From: Symbiodinium natans | Lineage: Eukaryota; Sar; Dinophyceae; Suessiales; Symbiodiniaceae | Length of the DNA stretch: 64,000 nucleotides | Assembly: GCA_905221605.1 (NCBI GenBank) | Contig: CAJNDS010002292.1 | Location: 248,001-312,000 of the forward strand | Direction: 5' to 3' | Translations under genes and position numbers: made by a program | The notes under the pieces: generated by a model | Databases searched by the model: none | What the model saw: only the letters and a program-made list of their open reading frames with translations | What the model was told of the DNA's origin: nothing | Part shown: positions 54,154 through 64,000 of the stretch, one piece after another | Layout of the letters: each line of letters opens with the position of its first letter | How positions within the stretch are numbered: the first letter of the stretch is position 1

Positions 54154-55724
54154 ACTTATGAACGAAGAAGGCATGCGAGGGACCGGGTCAACGAAATCGA
54201 GTAGAAACTCAAGTGCAGGTACATTGTTCTTGGCTACTTTGATGCCTCGTCTTTACCGCCAATGGCCAATGGTGAAGAAAATAAGATCTTGCGGGCTTTC
54301 GGTCCCGATAGGTCCACAGGCGTTCCGCATGCCTTCTTGCCGGAGCCAATCACCTCCTCCAGAAGTGCATTTGCTGGCGCTTGCCGTGCTATGTTGTCGT
54401 TGTCGCCGGCAGATGTTAAGACCCGAAGCCACGAAGACACCTCAACACCAGAGTCCCGAAAAGGAAGGGGAATTTCCATCTCAGCGGATGACGCCGGCAA
54501 CTCGTGCCCAGCAGCTTTGCACCCACGGCAGCGGCTTAGCGGCAGAGGAAATGGTTTGAAGGACTTCCGAGGGCAGCTGTGGCAGCTACAATGCCCGTGC
54601 CTTGGGAGCTCCCACTGCCGTTTTGATGGCACGAATTGCCATGAGTTGCCCGCGCGGAAAGACGCGGAAGCCTTCGACCCAGCCTCTGGCATGTGAGCCA
54701 CAATCGTTGCATCACAGGTTTCACCGAGTTTCACCTTCGTACTCTGCGTTTCTGCCGCGGTTCCTGTGGGAGAGCATGGTGACATCGTGGCAGAACATCC
54801 GCACAAGCACATTCAAAAGGCAAGCGCAAGACGATGTGTAGATGCGAGGAACCCCTTGTGGCATGCGCGTGAGGCGTTTGGAGGGTGGAAGCACTCGCAG
54901 CACCTGGGGCACCCTTCCAGGAGAAGACCTTCTTCAAATCGCCAGTCGCCCAAAGGACAGCACTCTTCTTATTTAGGAGCTGCCTCTTGTCCAGTTTTTG
55001 TTGTTTGTTTGCTTCTTGGCGTCTTGGGCTCCTTGCTCGGATTCCAAGACCCGTTGATGTTTTTGGCTTCTTGGCTTCTTGGCTTTTCGGCTTCTGGGCT
55101 TCGTTGCATTCCGGGCAGAAGGGCGCCAAGTATTGCAGCACTTCTTTCATGGAAAGCCATTAAAGGAATTTGGCCGGCCGCGTCCCTTTGGCATTCCAGT
55201 CTCAGGGTGATTTTAGTGCGATGCCAGAGGCCGCATGTTTGAGCTTGTGCCCGGGGGTTCGCATGCTGCAAAAGGCTTTCTTCCTCCACTATGGCCATGT
55301 GGCTCTACCGGGTTCATCCGAATCCGCCACATTGGCTTCGACACCAAATCCGAATGCTCTTACGAGCTCCTTCAATCTGACAACTTATACTGAGTACCTA
55401 CTGGCTATACTCTTCGCCATCCCTTCCGAGAAAGACTCAGAGGGAGGAGCCGAGCCAGAACTCCGCGCCTGATGTCCTGCGTTCCCTCTTGCTGTGGAGA
55501 TGCTGGGCGGGATAGCCGCGACGGCAGGCACCTACACTCGCGGCGTAGCGGCGGAGGAGTTAGTTTTAAGAAGTTCAGTGGGATTTGGGATGCATGGCGC
55601 TGCACTTATATAGCCGCATGGCTTAAGCCGCCTCTGCCGTTTCGCCTTTGAATTCAAAAGCGAGGCATCCCTTTGAACCGATGCCGTCGGAAGCCCCCAA
55701 CGGGTTGAAGGTTAGAAGTAGAAA
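54154..55724 (+). repeat. Tandem array unit 3
   Basis: 1,571 bp. It differs from unit 2 by a handful of bases, including a 3-bp insertion near 55606 (CACTTATATAG) and a synonymous GCT/GCC change near 54493. Confidence 0.95.
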
Positions 55725-56400
55725 ACTTATGAACGAAGAAGGCATGCGAGGGACCGGGTCAACGAAATCGAGTAGAAACTCAAGTGCAGGTACATTGTTC
55801 TTGGCTACTTTGATGCCTCGTCTTTACCGCCAATGGCCAATGGTGAAGAAAATAAGATCTTGCGGGCTTTCGGTCCCGATAGGTCCACAGGCGTTCCGCA
55901 TGCCTTCTTGCCGGAGCCAATCACCTCCTCCAGAAGTGCATTTGCTGGCGCTTGCCGTGCTATGTTGTCGTTGTCGCCGGCAGATGTTAAGACCCGAAGC
56001 CACGAAGACACCTCAACACCAGAGTCCCGAAAAGGAAGGGGAATTTCCATCTCAGCGGATGACGCTGGCAACTCGTGCCCAGCAGCTTTGCACCCACGGC
56101 AGCGGCTTAGCGGCAGAGGAAATGGTTTGAAGGACTTCCGAGGGCAGCTGTGGCAGCTACAATGCCCGTGCCTTGGGAGCTCCCACTGCCGTTTTGATGG
56201 CACGAATTGCCATGAGTTGCCCGCGCGGAAAGACGCGGAAGCCTTCGACCCAGCCTCTGGCATGTGAGCCACAATCGTTGCATCACAGGTTTCACCTTCG
56301 TACTCTGCGTTTCTTCTGCCAGCTGCTCGTTTACTGTGGGTGTTGCTTATTGTGCCACTCTTCTGCTTTGGGAGAGCATAGGGACATCGCGGCAGAACAT
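55725..56400 (+). repeat. Tandem array unit 4, truncated
   Basis: Identical to the units up to about 56295, then diverges: it lacks one of two TTTCACC copies and contains about 50 nt of other sequence before related GGGAGAGCAT.GGACATCG.. at 56370. Confidence 0.9.
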
Positions 56401-56651
56401 TCGTAATCAGGACATGGGCGCACGTAAACAAACATGTCCAACGAAACAAGGTTTTAAATTGCAAAACTATTCCTGTTTAGGCCATAGTATGCAACACAGC
56501 CGTCGTGACCACCGTGCGTGAACCTCGTGAGAACCGCACGCATGAAGCAGAAAAAACTCGAAACGATACCTGACGTCTCTTGTGGCCGTAACATGTTGTA
56601 GTTGTGTACCTGGCAAGAACATGATAGCAGGGCAGCATCTTTGGAGCGCAG

Positions 56652-57098
56652 ATGGCATCACCCTCAGCATTGTGCAGGGCCTCCGAGAATCTAGGAGACG
56701 CATCGATTGAAGACCTGGACGCTCTCGACCAGGCTTCACTGCGACTGGCCTTGATGGGAGTTTTGCAGTCCTTGAGAGCCTGGCAGCGCCCCACCCGTAC
56801 GAGGCTGTTGGACAGCGGTTGTATTGTGAGTCGAGCCATTGGCAGTGGGCACAAACTAGTGTATGATTGTGACACGGCCTTTGGCAGACCTTCTGCCTTT
56901 AAGGGTTGTGTGACAGAGCCTCTCGGAGCGGCCTGCACGGCCTTTCAGGCAATTCGGCAGACAATACCCGTGCTCGCCCAGCCCAGCAGAAGCAGAGTGA
57001 AAAAACAGCAATCCGCGTGTCTCACCGCTTTCTTTGTCGGGGATTCCAACCTTCAGCATCGCATCATCGCTCGGAGCATGCTGCTGATGGACGTTTGA
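56652..57098 (+). CDS. Candidate ORF, 148 codons, unknown
   Basis: ATG 56652 to TGA 57096-57098. The first third is strongly helical (SIEDLDALDQASLRLALMGV, LQSLRAWQRPTRTRLLDSG). The remainder (GSGHKLVYDCDTAFGRPSAF, SNLQHRIIARSMLLMDV) is plausible but less so and could include intron. No family recognised. Confidence 0.4.
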   Translation: MASPSALCRASENLGDASIEDLDALDQASLRLALMGVLQSLRAWQRPTRTRLLDSGCIVSRAIGSGHKLVYDCDTAFGRPSAFKGCVTEPLGAACTAFQAIRQTIPVLAQPSRSRVKKQQSACLTAFFVGDSNLQHRIIARSMLLMDV

Positions 57099-57139
57099 GT
57101 GATCATGATGTTCTGATTTTCGACAATGGGAATTGATTT

Positions 57140-57655
57140 GCTACAATAAATAGTGGGCACTCTTCAAGTTTCAAATTCCTTAGCATGGTCTTGCGAACAA
57201 AAATAGCGGGAATGACGAGGCGCAGCCTTGTCATTCTGGCGTTACAGCCGTGCAGCAGGCACCCTCAAAACAGGGCGGCAAAGGGTGCAATCAGGACATG
57301 ACATGGATGCGCGACGATGAAGGGGCGTGCAGTACTCGAATATGGTACGCTCGGAGCTTAAGAGGTTTGAAAATCTGTGTTTGTGAGCATGTCGACGTGT
57401 TGACAGCCGCTAAGCTAACTTGTCACATCATGAAAGCGCCAGGACCAGAAGGCCTGACATACCGCAACAGGTCTTGCCTGAACCTCAGCCCTGGGATTGA
57501 ATTAAGCTTAATGCCTGCGCCTGTATAAGCTCATCTGAGCAGTGATCCGACTACATAACAGCTTCAGTCTCAGTTCCATGCGCCACTTCTACGAGTATTA
57601 TGACGAATACTATTACGATTCAACTCCTAACGACGTCTACTGCTACTACTACTAC
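57140..57655. other. Non-coding stretch
   Basis: Nothing recognised apart from the run-up to the (TAC)n tract. Confidence 0.4.
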
Positions 57656-57890
<235 letters not shown>

Positions 57891-57899
57891 GCTGCTGCT

Positions 57900-58847
57900 T
57901 TTAATGCTACTACTACAGCGACTTGCGTGCGCTTTGTCCCCCTGGTAGGGCCAGCAAGAGCATTAGCACTGCCCAACAGCATGACAGTTTGGATCGGAGT
58001 GACAGTTATGAGCGTAACAGCACGAACATAGCAACCATACGCATACAGTCAAAAAAGGCGTATTGTTGTTGGTATGATTTGGAAGGTTATTGGCATCATC
58101 TGCGCTCTTTCTTTTATGCTGACCGCTGCAAATATCATGAACATACTGTGCACAAAAAGGAGGCAAAACATCATTGGGATTATTGTTGTTATCGTTGCTA
58201 TTGCTGTTGCTGTGATTGCTGTTGTTGTTCATAATGAATTTAGTTGCAAGCGTGTTTGGTAAGCTAGCAACCGGCACGGGGATGAGGAGTTTTAGATTGT
58301 ACAACAACGTTATACTCTGGGTCGGGTCTATGTAGGCAGCTGCAGGCTCTGAACCCAGTCGCTACATTTCCAAGCGATAGCGATGAAACAGCAACAACAG
58401 GACTACTGGCTGTAAAAGACACCGGCCGATCCTGCTGTAAAATACAAGCGTAAGAGCGCTAGTTCAAGGAGAAGAACATAGTAACAGCATGTAATAACAC
58501 TTGTTATTATTTAATGGCTACCGCCAGTGCCGCCGACCCCTTGGAGGCAAACGCCCAAGCTGCCCAAACCCTATCCCTTCGTTTCCCCCCCCCCCTTCTT
58601 CTCCTGCTCAACTCTGGGAGATAATGCCTCTGCTCTAAGCACCGAAACCGTAAACCTTGGTTCTAAGTTCTGAAACGGTATATGTAAGGCCGGTGGGAAT
58701 AAGCTGTTTTTTTTCAACAAAACAAAGCTCTAAATTTAAAGAAGCACGCCATGCAACCTCACCGCTGGCCTGCTGATCCGCATCGTGCCGGGAGTCCCAG
58801 ATTGCTAATTGGCCGGGGTGGGGGTGGGGTGGGGTGGGAGGGGGGGT
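57900..58847. other. Non-coding stretch with C- and G-runs
   Basis: Contains clustered TTGTTGTT/CTGTTG repeats at 58175-58230, a C-run at about 58587 and a GGGGT repeat just before the gap. No gene seen. Confidence 0.4.
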
Positions 58848-58947
58848 NNNNNNNNNNNNNNNNNNNNNNNNNNNNNNNNNNNNNNNNNNNNNNNNNNNNN
58901 NNNNNNNNNNNNNNNNNNNNNNNNNNNNNNNNNNNNNNNNNNNNNNN
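58848..58947. other. Assembly gap (100 N)
   Basis: Exactly 100 Ns, a conventional gap of unknown true size, bounded by a G/T-rich repeat on the left and (CACGCACC)n on the right. Confidence 0.99.
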
Positions 58948-59065
58948 CACGCACCCACGCACCCACGCACCCACGCACCCACGCACACACGCACCCACGC
59001 ACCCACGCACCCACGCACCCACGCACGCACGCACGCACGCACGCGCGCGCGCACACGCACACACA

Positions 59066-59095
<30 letters not shown>
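58948..59095 (+). repeat. (CACGCACC)n to (CA)n microsatellite
   Basis: An alternating tract grading from CACGCACC to CACGCACG to CACA. It is complementary in style to the (TG/CG)n tract at 27895. This repeat probably caused the gap. Confidence 0.95.
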
Positions 59096-59096
<1 letters not shown>

Positions 59097-59289
59097 TTTG
59101 CAAAGGAAAAACCACCTCCGCAAATTCGTATGACCGCTCAAGGCGACTGCCTCCTCTTCTTGAAGCGAACCCCTTACCCCAGGCCTCACGCAGTAATGAG
59201 GGTTGCTATATCCGATGTCCCTACCTGAGCTCCTTCGTGGTCCTGTGCAATGCGAAGTTTAACCAAATCATCGATTTTCTCAATGTTCG

Positions 59290-59412
59290 CGTTTCAGAAA
59301 TTGTCACCGGTCCTCTGCTCCTGGGAACTGTTCCTCGACAGTACATCGCTCGACGAGGCCTGTGTCAAGGGCAACATTCAAGAGGTGTGGCCTGCACTGC
59401 ATGACCATGGAT
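59290..59412 (+). CDS. Ankyrin-type gene, exon 1 of those visible
   Basis: The frame reads VLCSWELFLDSTSLDEACVK then GNIQEVWPALHDHG. 'L.eACvkGniqeVw.aL..hG' fits the first helix pair of an ankyrin repeat. The upstream start is not found. Confidence 0.55.
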
Positions 59413-59493
59413 GATTGAGCAATTTGTGCCAACAGCACATGACGCTGCGTAGTCACATGCAGGGGCTTTTCTTCTTTTGTTTGGCAACTGCAG

Positions 59494-59580
59494 GTACATG
59501 ACCTGATCTTGAAAGGTGCCAACAAGAATGCGCCTTTAGACAAGGATCTCAAGACGCCGCTTCTTGACCAAAACACATGT
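59494..59580 (+). CDS. Ankyrin repeat exon
   Basis: Good acceptor (TTTGGCAACTGCAG). Reads VHDLILKGANKNAPLDKDLK then TPLLDQNTC, the canonical ankyrin '..lLl.GAn.n..d.d.kTPL'. Ankyrin repeats mediate protein-protein contacts, usually in the cytoplasm. Confidence 0.75.
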
Positions 59581-59744
59581 CGGCAAGTTTTTGCCTGATG
59601 TTGCGTGACGTTGCGTGCTTCTTGAAGTGACTTTTCCTGCCGGTAGAAGCTAAGGCTGATGATAGCTTGCCAGCTTGGCTGGCGGTATGCTCAGTATTGA
59701 AATTCATGGGATTGCCTCACATGAACATGCATTCAAGCTGGCAG

Positions 59745-59850
59745 GTTTCACTTGGTGAAGTGGCTGGTTGAGTTTGAGGGGGTGGACGTGGATGGGCCGA
59801 TGTCTAGATGTGGTTTCAGAGCCATCGACTATGCTGGGAAGGCGAACCTC
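59745..59850 (+). CDS. Ankyrin repeat exon
   Basis: After GCTGGCAG it reads FHLVKWLVEFEGVDVDGPMS then RCGFRAIDYAGKAN. 'lVkwLve.egvdvd.......aidyA' is a typical ankyrin helix-turn-helix. Confidence 0.65.
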
Positions 59851-60003
59851 CTGAGTTAAGTCAAATTGTTGACGCCTGGTCCAGCTCTAACTGGACTCTG
59901 CTGAAGGGTGCCATCTGTGCCAGGAGCAGTTCCGTTGGCCAAACGAGGAGGCCTGGCAGAGAGTTCTTAACGTTTGTTTCGCAAGATTGTGTTTGTACCC
60001 CCA

Positions 60004-60062
60004 GGTAGAGATTGCAGATTACCTCAGGAGCATTCGGCTTGCTGACAGTCTTGAATCCTTGG
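60004..60062 (+). CDS. Ankyrin repeat exon (half)
   Basis: After TACCCCCAG it reads VEIADYLRSIRLADSLESL, an ankyrin second helix. Confidence 0.5.
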
Positions 60063-60081
60063 GTGTTTGCTTCTGCTCTAG

Positions 60082-60172
60082 GACCATGGGCTCCAACTAC
60101 ACATGGTGGGGCGCCTGTTTTTCTGGTGACATTCAGCGCATCGACGAGTATCTTCAGAATGGTCAGGAGTCT
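60082..60172 (+). CDS. Ankyrin repeat exon
   Basis: After TGCTCTAG it reads TMGSNYTWWGACFSGDIQRI then DEYLQNGQE. 'w.AcfsGdi.rideyLqnGqe' parallels the exon at 59290, so a new set of repeats, or a duplicated copy, starts here. Confidence 0.65.
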
Positions 60173-60179
60173 GCGCATG

Positions 60180-60900
60180 GTTGATGTGAAGCTGCACTGC
60201 TTGACGGATGTTCCTCTGTTGTCCATGTCTGGTCAGAAGTCGCTTGTGAGCGCTACGCTTCGAAAGAGCCAAGCCACCTCTCATCATCTTAGTCAGAATG
60301 TCTGACGGGGTCTTGCGAGCCAAACTCCGCAGACCCCTGTGATCGCACCACGTGCACATGTGCATCCGAGCTGAGTCTCAGCTTGTCCTTCATTGTCACA
60401 GGCTTGAGACAGCTAAGCTGCTTGTCGCTAGTTGTCAAGCCCCTGAAAAAAGCACAGCACCTGAAAGCATCTGATGACCATGAAGGTGATGCTACCCGTT
60501 ATGGTTTGCAATGCTGATATGCTGAAAACACATAATCCACAAGCCACATACTATGCGGGTATGTGAAGGTTGCCCAGATCCGTTTCGTTCCGTGATCAGT
60601 TTGGACATTAGCCCGACCCGTTGCCGTCCAACAAAGTAATTCATTAATTAGTTTGGACATGGATATGGTCACCACTAACAATAACGTATCATGCAGTGAA
60701 ACAAAATGCAACCAGGATCCGAGAGGGTTTCCTATGGGCCCGTGGGTTTGTCAGCCCAGAGCTTTTCTTCAAGGATGCCAGGATGCCAGGATGCGAGTCT
60801 GTCGAGGTGTACCTGCTTTGCAAATTCCTTTACCTGCCAAAGCCCGATTCCGTGCGCAAGATTGCGCAAGGATCGCACACGCCCACATCGTTGCAGTGCC
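60180..60900. other. Intron within the ankyrin exon chain
   Basis: No convincing exon. A triple GGATGCCA repeat lies at about 60774-60797. It may hide an exon for the expected 'GA..n..d..g.TPL' segment. Confidence 0.4.
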
Positions 60901-60906
60901 ACTTGT

Positions 60907-60970
60907 GAGGACATCAATGAGATCAACCCAGCCCTCTGGAATTACAATGCTGTGGATTGCCGTCGCCTTA
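60907..60970 (+). CDS. Ankyrin-like exon fragment
   Basis: Reads EDINEINPALWNYNAVDCRR then L. 'iNpa.wNynavd' resembles the loop-helix junction of an ankyrin repeat. Short. Confidence 0.4.
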
Positions 60971-61006
60971 ACAGTATTTCCCAGCCATAGTTTCAGCATG
61001 TTTCAG

Positions 61007-61098
61007 CCACGCTTCTTCCAATCGCATTTCAAGGCGCCATGCACGGTGGATGTGGCAAAGCCGCGCAGTTTCTCGTTGCCCGCGGTGGCATCATTACG
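61007..61098 (+). CDS. Ankyrin repeat exon
   Basis: Between TTTCAG and a perfect GTAAGA donor. Reads TLLPIAFQGAMHGGCGKAAQ then FLVARGGIIT, i.e. ankyrin 'T.L..A..ga.hGg...a.fLvarGg'. Confidence 0.7.
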
Positions 61099-61205
61099 GT
61101 AAGAAACTGCAACTCGGATGCAGAGGGCCTTCAGCGATGGCAAACGACAATACTGGAATGGCTTGGGCTCAGCATGCTCCGCCGACTCCATTCGTGTGCC
61201 TGCAG

Positions 61206-61345
61206 GTCACATTCCTGTGTGGGACGACATGCTTTGGAGCATCGGGCGTGGCGATGCTTTCATGTACAAGGAGCCTCCGATGCGCTGTGGCCTTTTTAGC
61301 CAGCTTGGAAGAGAGTGTCATGTCCAACTTTCTGCCAGTGGCCGA
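61206..61345 (+). CDS. Ankyrin-gene exon
   Basis: After GCCTGCAG one frame reads HIPVWDDMLWSIGRGDAFMY then KEPPMRCGLFSQLGRECHVQ. A second frame (RSLRCAVAFLASLEESVMSN) is also open and is the one in phase with the previous exon, so frame choice is unsettled. Confidence 0.45.
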
Positions 61346-61401
61346 TGTACGCAAAGATTGTCACGACTCTTGTCTATCGTGACATGTGTGCGTGACCGCA
61401 G

Positions 61402-61499
61402 GAGTGGGGCTTGGAAGAAGGAAGCTTCACCAAACTCTGAGCGCATCCCTTCAAGAGTTCTTCCTTGGATGGAGCGATCGCTGGTTTAGCTGGTCGCCT
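61402..61499 (+). CDS. Exon downstream of ankyrin exons
   Basis: Flanked by GACCGCAG and a perfect GTAAGA donor. Reads VGLGRRKLHQTLSASLQEFF then LGWSDRWFSWSP. Probably the same gene. Family of this segment unknown. Confidence 0.55.
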
Positions 61500-61936
61500 G
61501 TAAGAAGTCCATTTGTTCTAGGTGTTTACCTGCACATGTTTGAGGAAGGGGGGGCTAGTGGTACTTGATATTTACCGGAGCCATACTAAAACATACTAAA
61601 GCTGTGGGTTAGTTTCGCAAACCGACATCTGTCAGAGCAGCTTTGCAAAAAGAGCCGAAGCCACCAGACGGGTCTGACAAATGCCTCCACTTGCTTTTAC
61701 ATTCGTACAAAACAGATCATGCTGCCTCGGATCGGAATCAGGAAGCGTAGTTGTGCTTTTTCATGGCCGAGCGCAGATGAGCACATTTCCGGGCCTTTGC
61801 ACCGAGAATTTGTATGAACACAGTCCAATTATTTGTCATCAGCGGTCACTTCCTCAGGTGGGGCATAATGGAAGCCCAAAAAGATGTTAGAATGCGGTAG
61901 ATCAATGTAGATCACTTGCGGAACTTGCTCTCATGC

Positions 61937-62230
61937 GTGTGCTCTATGTGCAGTCCAGGCAACCACACCTCATTTCACGACGCTTTCTCCATCATGCTCC
62001 AGCTGCTTGCGCTCCAAGGAAGTTCACAAGGTGTTGAAATCAGCCGTCTACATTCTGATCGTTCTGTTTCTGGCGTCGAAGCTGCCAGAAGAGGCTCCTG
62101 GGCTCTTGCCGCAGCTGTATTCCAAAGAGACGGCGCCTACTCTGCGCACTCCTCCGGAGCGGTGCCGGCTTTAATGTCAGTGTTTTCAAAGTTGCGGCTT
62201 TGGCAAGATTCACTTGCGGTGCTGCGTGAG
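61937..62230 (+). CDS. PPR protein, exon 1 of those visible
   Basis: The frame contains EAARRGSWALAAAVFQRDGA and PALMSVFSKLRLWQDSLAVL, then RE before a GTGCGA donor at 62231. 'll.v.SKlrlWqdsLavLre' is the helix pair of a pentatricopeptide repeat. PPR proteins bind organelle RNA and are very numerous in dinoflagellates. The start codon is uncertain (the frame is open from ATG 61916). Confidence 0.65.
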
Positions 62231-62332
62231 GTGCGAAAGGCGACGAGGGGAAGGGCTGTATTGATCAGTAGTGCAGTTCATGGGTGAACAGCAGTAACAG
62301 CAGTAGCGTAATGCCCGCATCTCCCCAAACAG

Positions 62333-62977
62333 GCGTCCCTGCTGCTGCAACGGTTGCAATATGCTGCAATGCCGGAGGTGTCTGTGGAAGTGAACGTGAT
62401 CATCTTCAGCTCCAGCCTGGCAAGCTGCTCCAAGATTGGCCTGTGGACAGAAGCGGGATGCCTTCTTGAAGAGATGGCCCAATTTGGTGTCTCAAGCTCT
62501 GCATGGACGTGGAACCCAACCATCACAGCGTGTGGTCGAGGTCTGCATTGGCAGCACGCGGTGGCGACCCTGGCTCCGGAGATTCTGCACCATACCTCTC
62601 TGTACAGCAACACCTTCAATGCTGTGATCAGTGCGCTTGCCACCAGCAGAGTGTGGTACGCGTCTTTGGATAGTTTCAGTGCCATGGAAACACTACGTGA
62701 CCTGGCTATATTTGATATGGTCAGTTGCAGCATGCAGGGTGTTCGAGTTTGCTCAGTGTTGAATGCTAATCCACCACCCTCTGGCGTTTCATGTCGAGGA
62801 GTAGCGCCGGATATGACAACGTACACATCAATTGCTGACAGCGTCGGAAGCAATCTTTACTGGACAAGAGCCCTGCAGCTGTTTCACCAGCATGTCCAGA
62901 GCGGGTTACGGATGGATGCTGCCAGTGTGAATGCGGCTCCCTCAGCTTTTATTTGTACTGTGTGCCTGTACATGTAA
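62333..62977 (+). CDS. PPR protein, exon 2
   Basis: After CCCAAACAG the frame is open for over 600 nt: ASLLLQRLQYAAMPEVSVEV, NVIIFSSSLASCSKIGLWTE, AGCLLEEMAQFGVSSSAWTW, NPTITACGRGLHWQHAVATL, SNTFNAVISALATSRVWYAS, PDMTTYTSIADSVGSNLYWT, RALQLFHQHVQSGLRMDAAS. Four or five degenerate 35-residue repeats are visible. The intron (62231-62332, 102 nt, phase 0) is well supported. The frame ends at TAA 62975-62977 or continues by splicing near there. One of the most secure genes in the window. Confidence 0.8.
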   Translation, partial: ASLLLQRLQYAAMPEVSVEVNVIIFSSSLASCSKIGLWTEAGCLLEEMAQFGVSSSAWTWNPTITACGRGLHWQHAVATLAPEILHHTSLYSNTFNAVISALATSRVWYASLDSFSAMETLRDLAIFDMVSCSMQGVRVCSVLNANPPPSGVSCRGVAPDMTTYTSIADSVGSNLYWTRALQLFHQHVQSGLRMDAASVNAAPSAFICTVCLYM

Positions 62978-62999
62978 ACCGTAAACCGGTGGATGAAAA

Positions 63000-64000
63000 C
63001 ACAAAATCACATGACACAAGCTACAATCGGAACGGCCCTGAAACATGTGTTCAGGTCCATGCTATGCACATTTGGTGGCTCCCCAAAGCACAAACTTCCA
63101 CTTTTTGTGCGGCTCTCAGAGCATGAGTTTCCACATCTTGTTTGACTCTCAAAGCGTGGTAGTGGAAACATTGTGGAAACATAGTGGCAACTCGGGCCGG
63201 CATTCTGGAAACTTGTGCGGAAACTTTGTCGAACAAGTCTTGACCGAGTTTCTGCAAACGTTTCCACCCAACCCGCGCCAGTTTTCAGAAACGTTCCCGG
63301 CACACCAAGCTTGACTTTCCGCAAAGGTTTCTGCCAACTCGGCCCAGTGAAGCTTACGCCCTGTTGCATTGAAACTGAGGCCCGTGGCCTTGTCCCAAAC
63401 AGGAAGTATGATAAACGTCTCCGGCGGCGGCACACGATGATGCAGTCAAATTCTGTCATCATAGCATCGTATTTTGACCGAAGCTCATTTTCCATCACAC
63501 CTGGTCTAACCTAATCTAATCTAATCTAATTCCAACATAACCTAAACGAAGCAAACCTAATGTTATTACAACAGGTTTTTCTTCACTCAACAATAATCAC
63601 TTCAGCATCGAATAGAACAGAACAGACTAGAATAGTACATGATAGAAGAAGTATTTGTCATACATCTGCGGTATTCTTTCACGCATACCACAGACACCAC
63701 ATATATGTATGTATATAATATGTATGTAAATATACTCCGCATTTCTTTTCACGTTTATGTTATGCACCTCTCTTGGTGTGTTTATCGTGTGTACCTTTAG
63801 ACTGCACTAGCTTATCCTTCTCATGATTTTGAGGAGGAGGCTCGACCGATGATACGCGTTTCTTTTTTGATAAGGCGGCCATCAGTGCATGTGAGAAGTC
63901 GTCGATGTGGCAACATTCCTTGGGTTTGCTTTCTAAAATGTCCGGGTGGCAGCTGAGCAGGCTGGGCTCGGCTTTTCCCGTGTGGTCCTCAAACTTTTGC
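63000..64000. other. Non-coding end of window
   Basis: A repeated GTGGAAAC/GAAACTT theme occurs at 63150-63300. (CTAAT)n about 5 copies lie at 63512-63532 and an AT/GTAT-rich run at 63700-63735. No gene supported. Confidence 0.45.

Noticed and set aside
58635-59404. Frames of 184-217 codons spanning the N gap
   Set aside because: Contain the 100-N gap and simple repeats.

Overview
This window looks like a draft nuclear scaffold from a dinoflagellate, or a close alveolate relative. Five things point that way. Coding sequence comes as short exon-sized islands on a repeat-rich background. Many inferred introns end in CAG and are followed by G, with the upstream exon also ending in AG/G, so splice sites look duplicated. 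Degenerate TTTAGGG/CCCTAAA telomere-type tracts are scattered through the interior. There is a PPR protein of the 'ISACGRGxxWQxAL' style that is very common in dinoflagellates. A 100-N gap at 58848-58947 marks an assembly join. The organism call is inference. No prokaryotic gene order, rRNA, credible tRNA or CRISPR array was seen.

Layout. 1-12 kb is mostly non-coding, with a 223-bp MITE-like element (820-1042), a minus-strand Ty1/copia RNase H tail remnant (8906-9241), a minus-strand candidate gene (10.7-11.6 kb) and a few isolated exons. 12.1-30.4 kb holds a chain of plus-strand exons that may be one very large secreted or surface protein, or several adjacent genes. It contains Cys-rich exons including a DUF4215-type (Myxococcus Cys-rich) repeat, two SRCR domains each split over several exons, many unrecognised exons, and at the far end LamG/ConA-like exons. 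A 750-bp (TG/CG)n tract and G-rich and telomere-like blocks lie inside it. 31.0-33.7 kb is a compositionally different A-rich block carrying broken ORFs. 34.7-38.5 kb is a satellite field: a 14-bp minisatellite, then 74-bp, 61-bp and about 42-bp families.

38.9-41.5 kb holds a SAP-motif gene with exon-intron tandem duplication and a near-perfect 94-bp-arm palindrome. 41.6-50.2 kb is pyrimidine-rich and CCCTAAA-rich, with a second MITE, a fold-back repeat and a 1.7-kb direct duplication (43.7-45.4 and 48.4-50.1 kb). 50.7-56.4 kb is an array of 1,568-1,571-bp units (three complete, one partial, plus a divergent founder-like copy). 57.6-59.1 kb holds a long (TAC)n tract, the gap and a (CACGCACC)n tract. 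59.3-61.5 kb has plus-strand ankyrin-repeat exons, and 61.9-63.0 kb a two-exon PPR gene.

Only domain-level calls (SRCR, DUF4215, ankyrin, PPR, SAP, LamG-like, copia RNase H) are made from recognisable motifs. Other exons are listed because one frame reads like protein, not because a function is known. All exon edges are read by eye from AG/GT signals and frame, so treat them as approximate.
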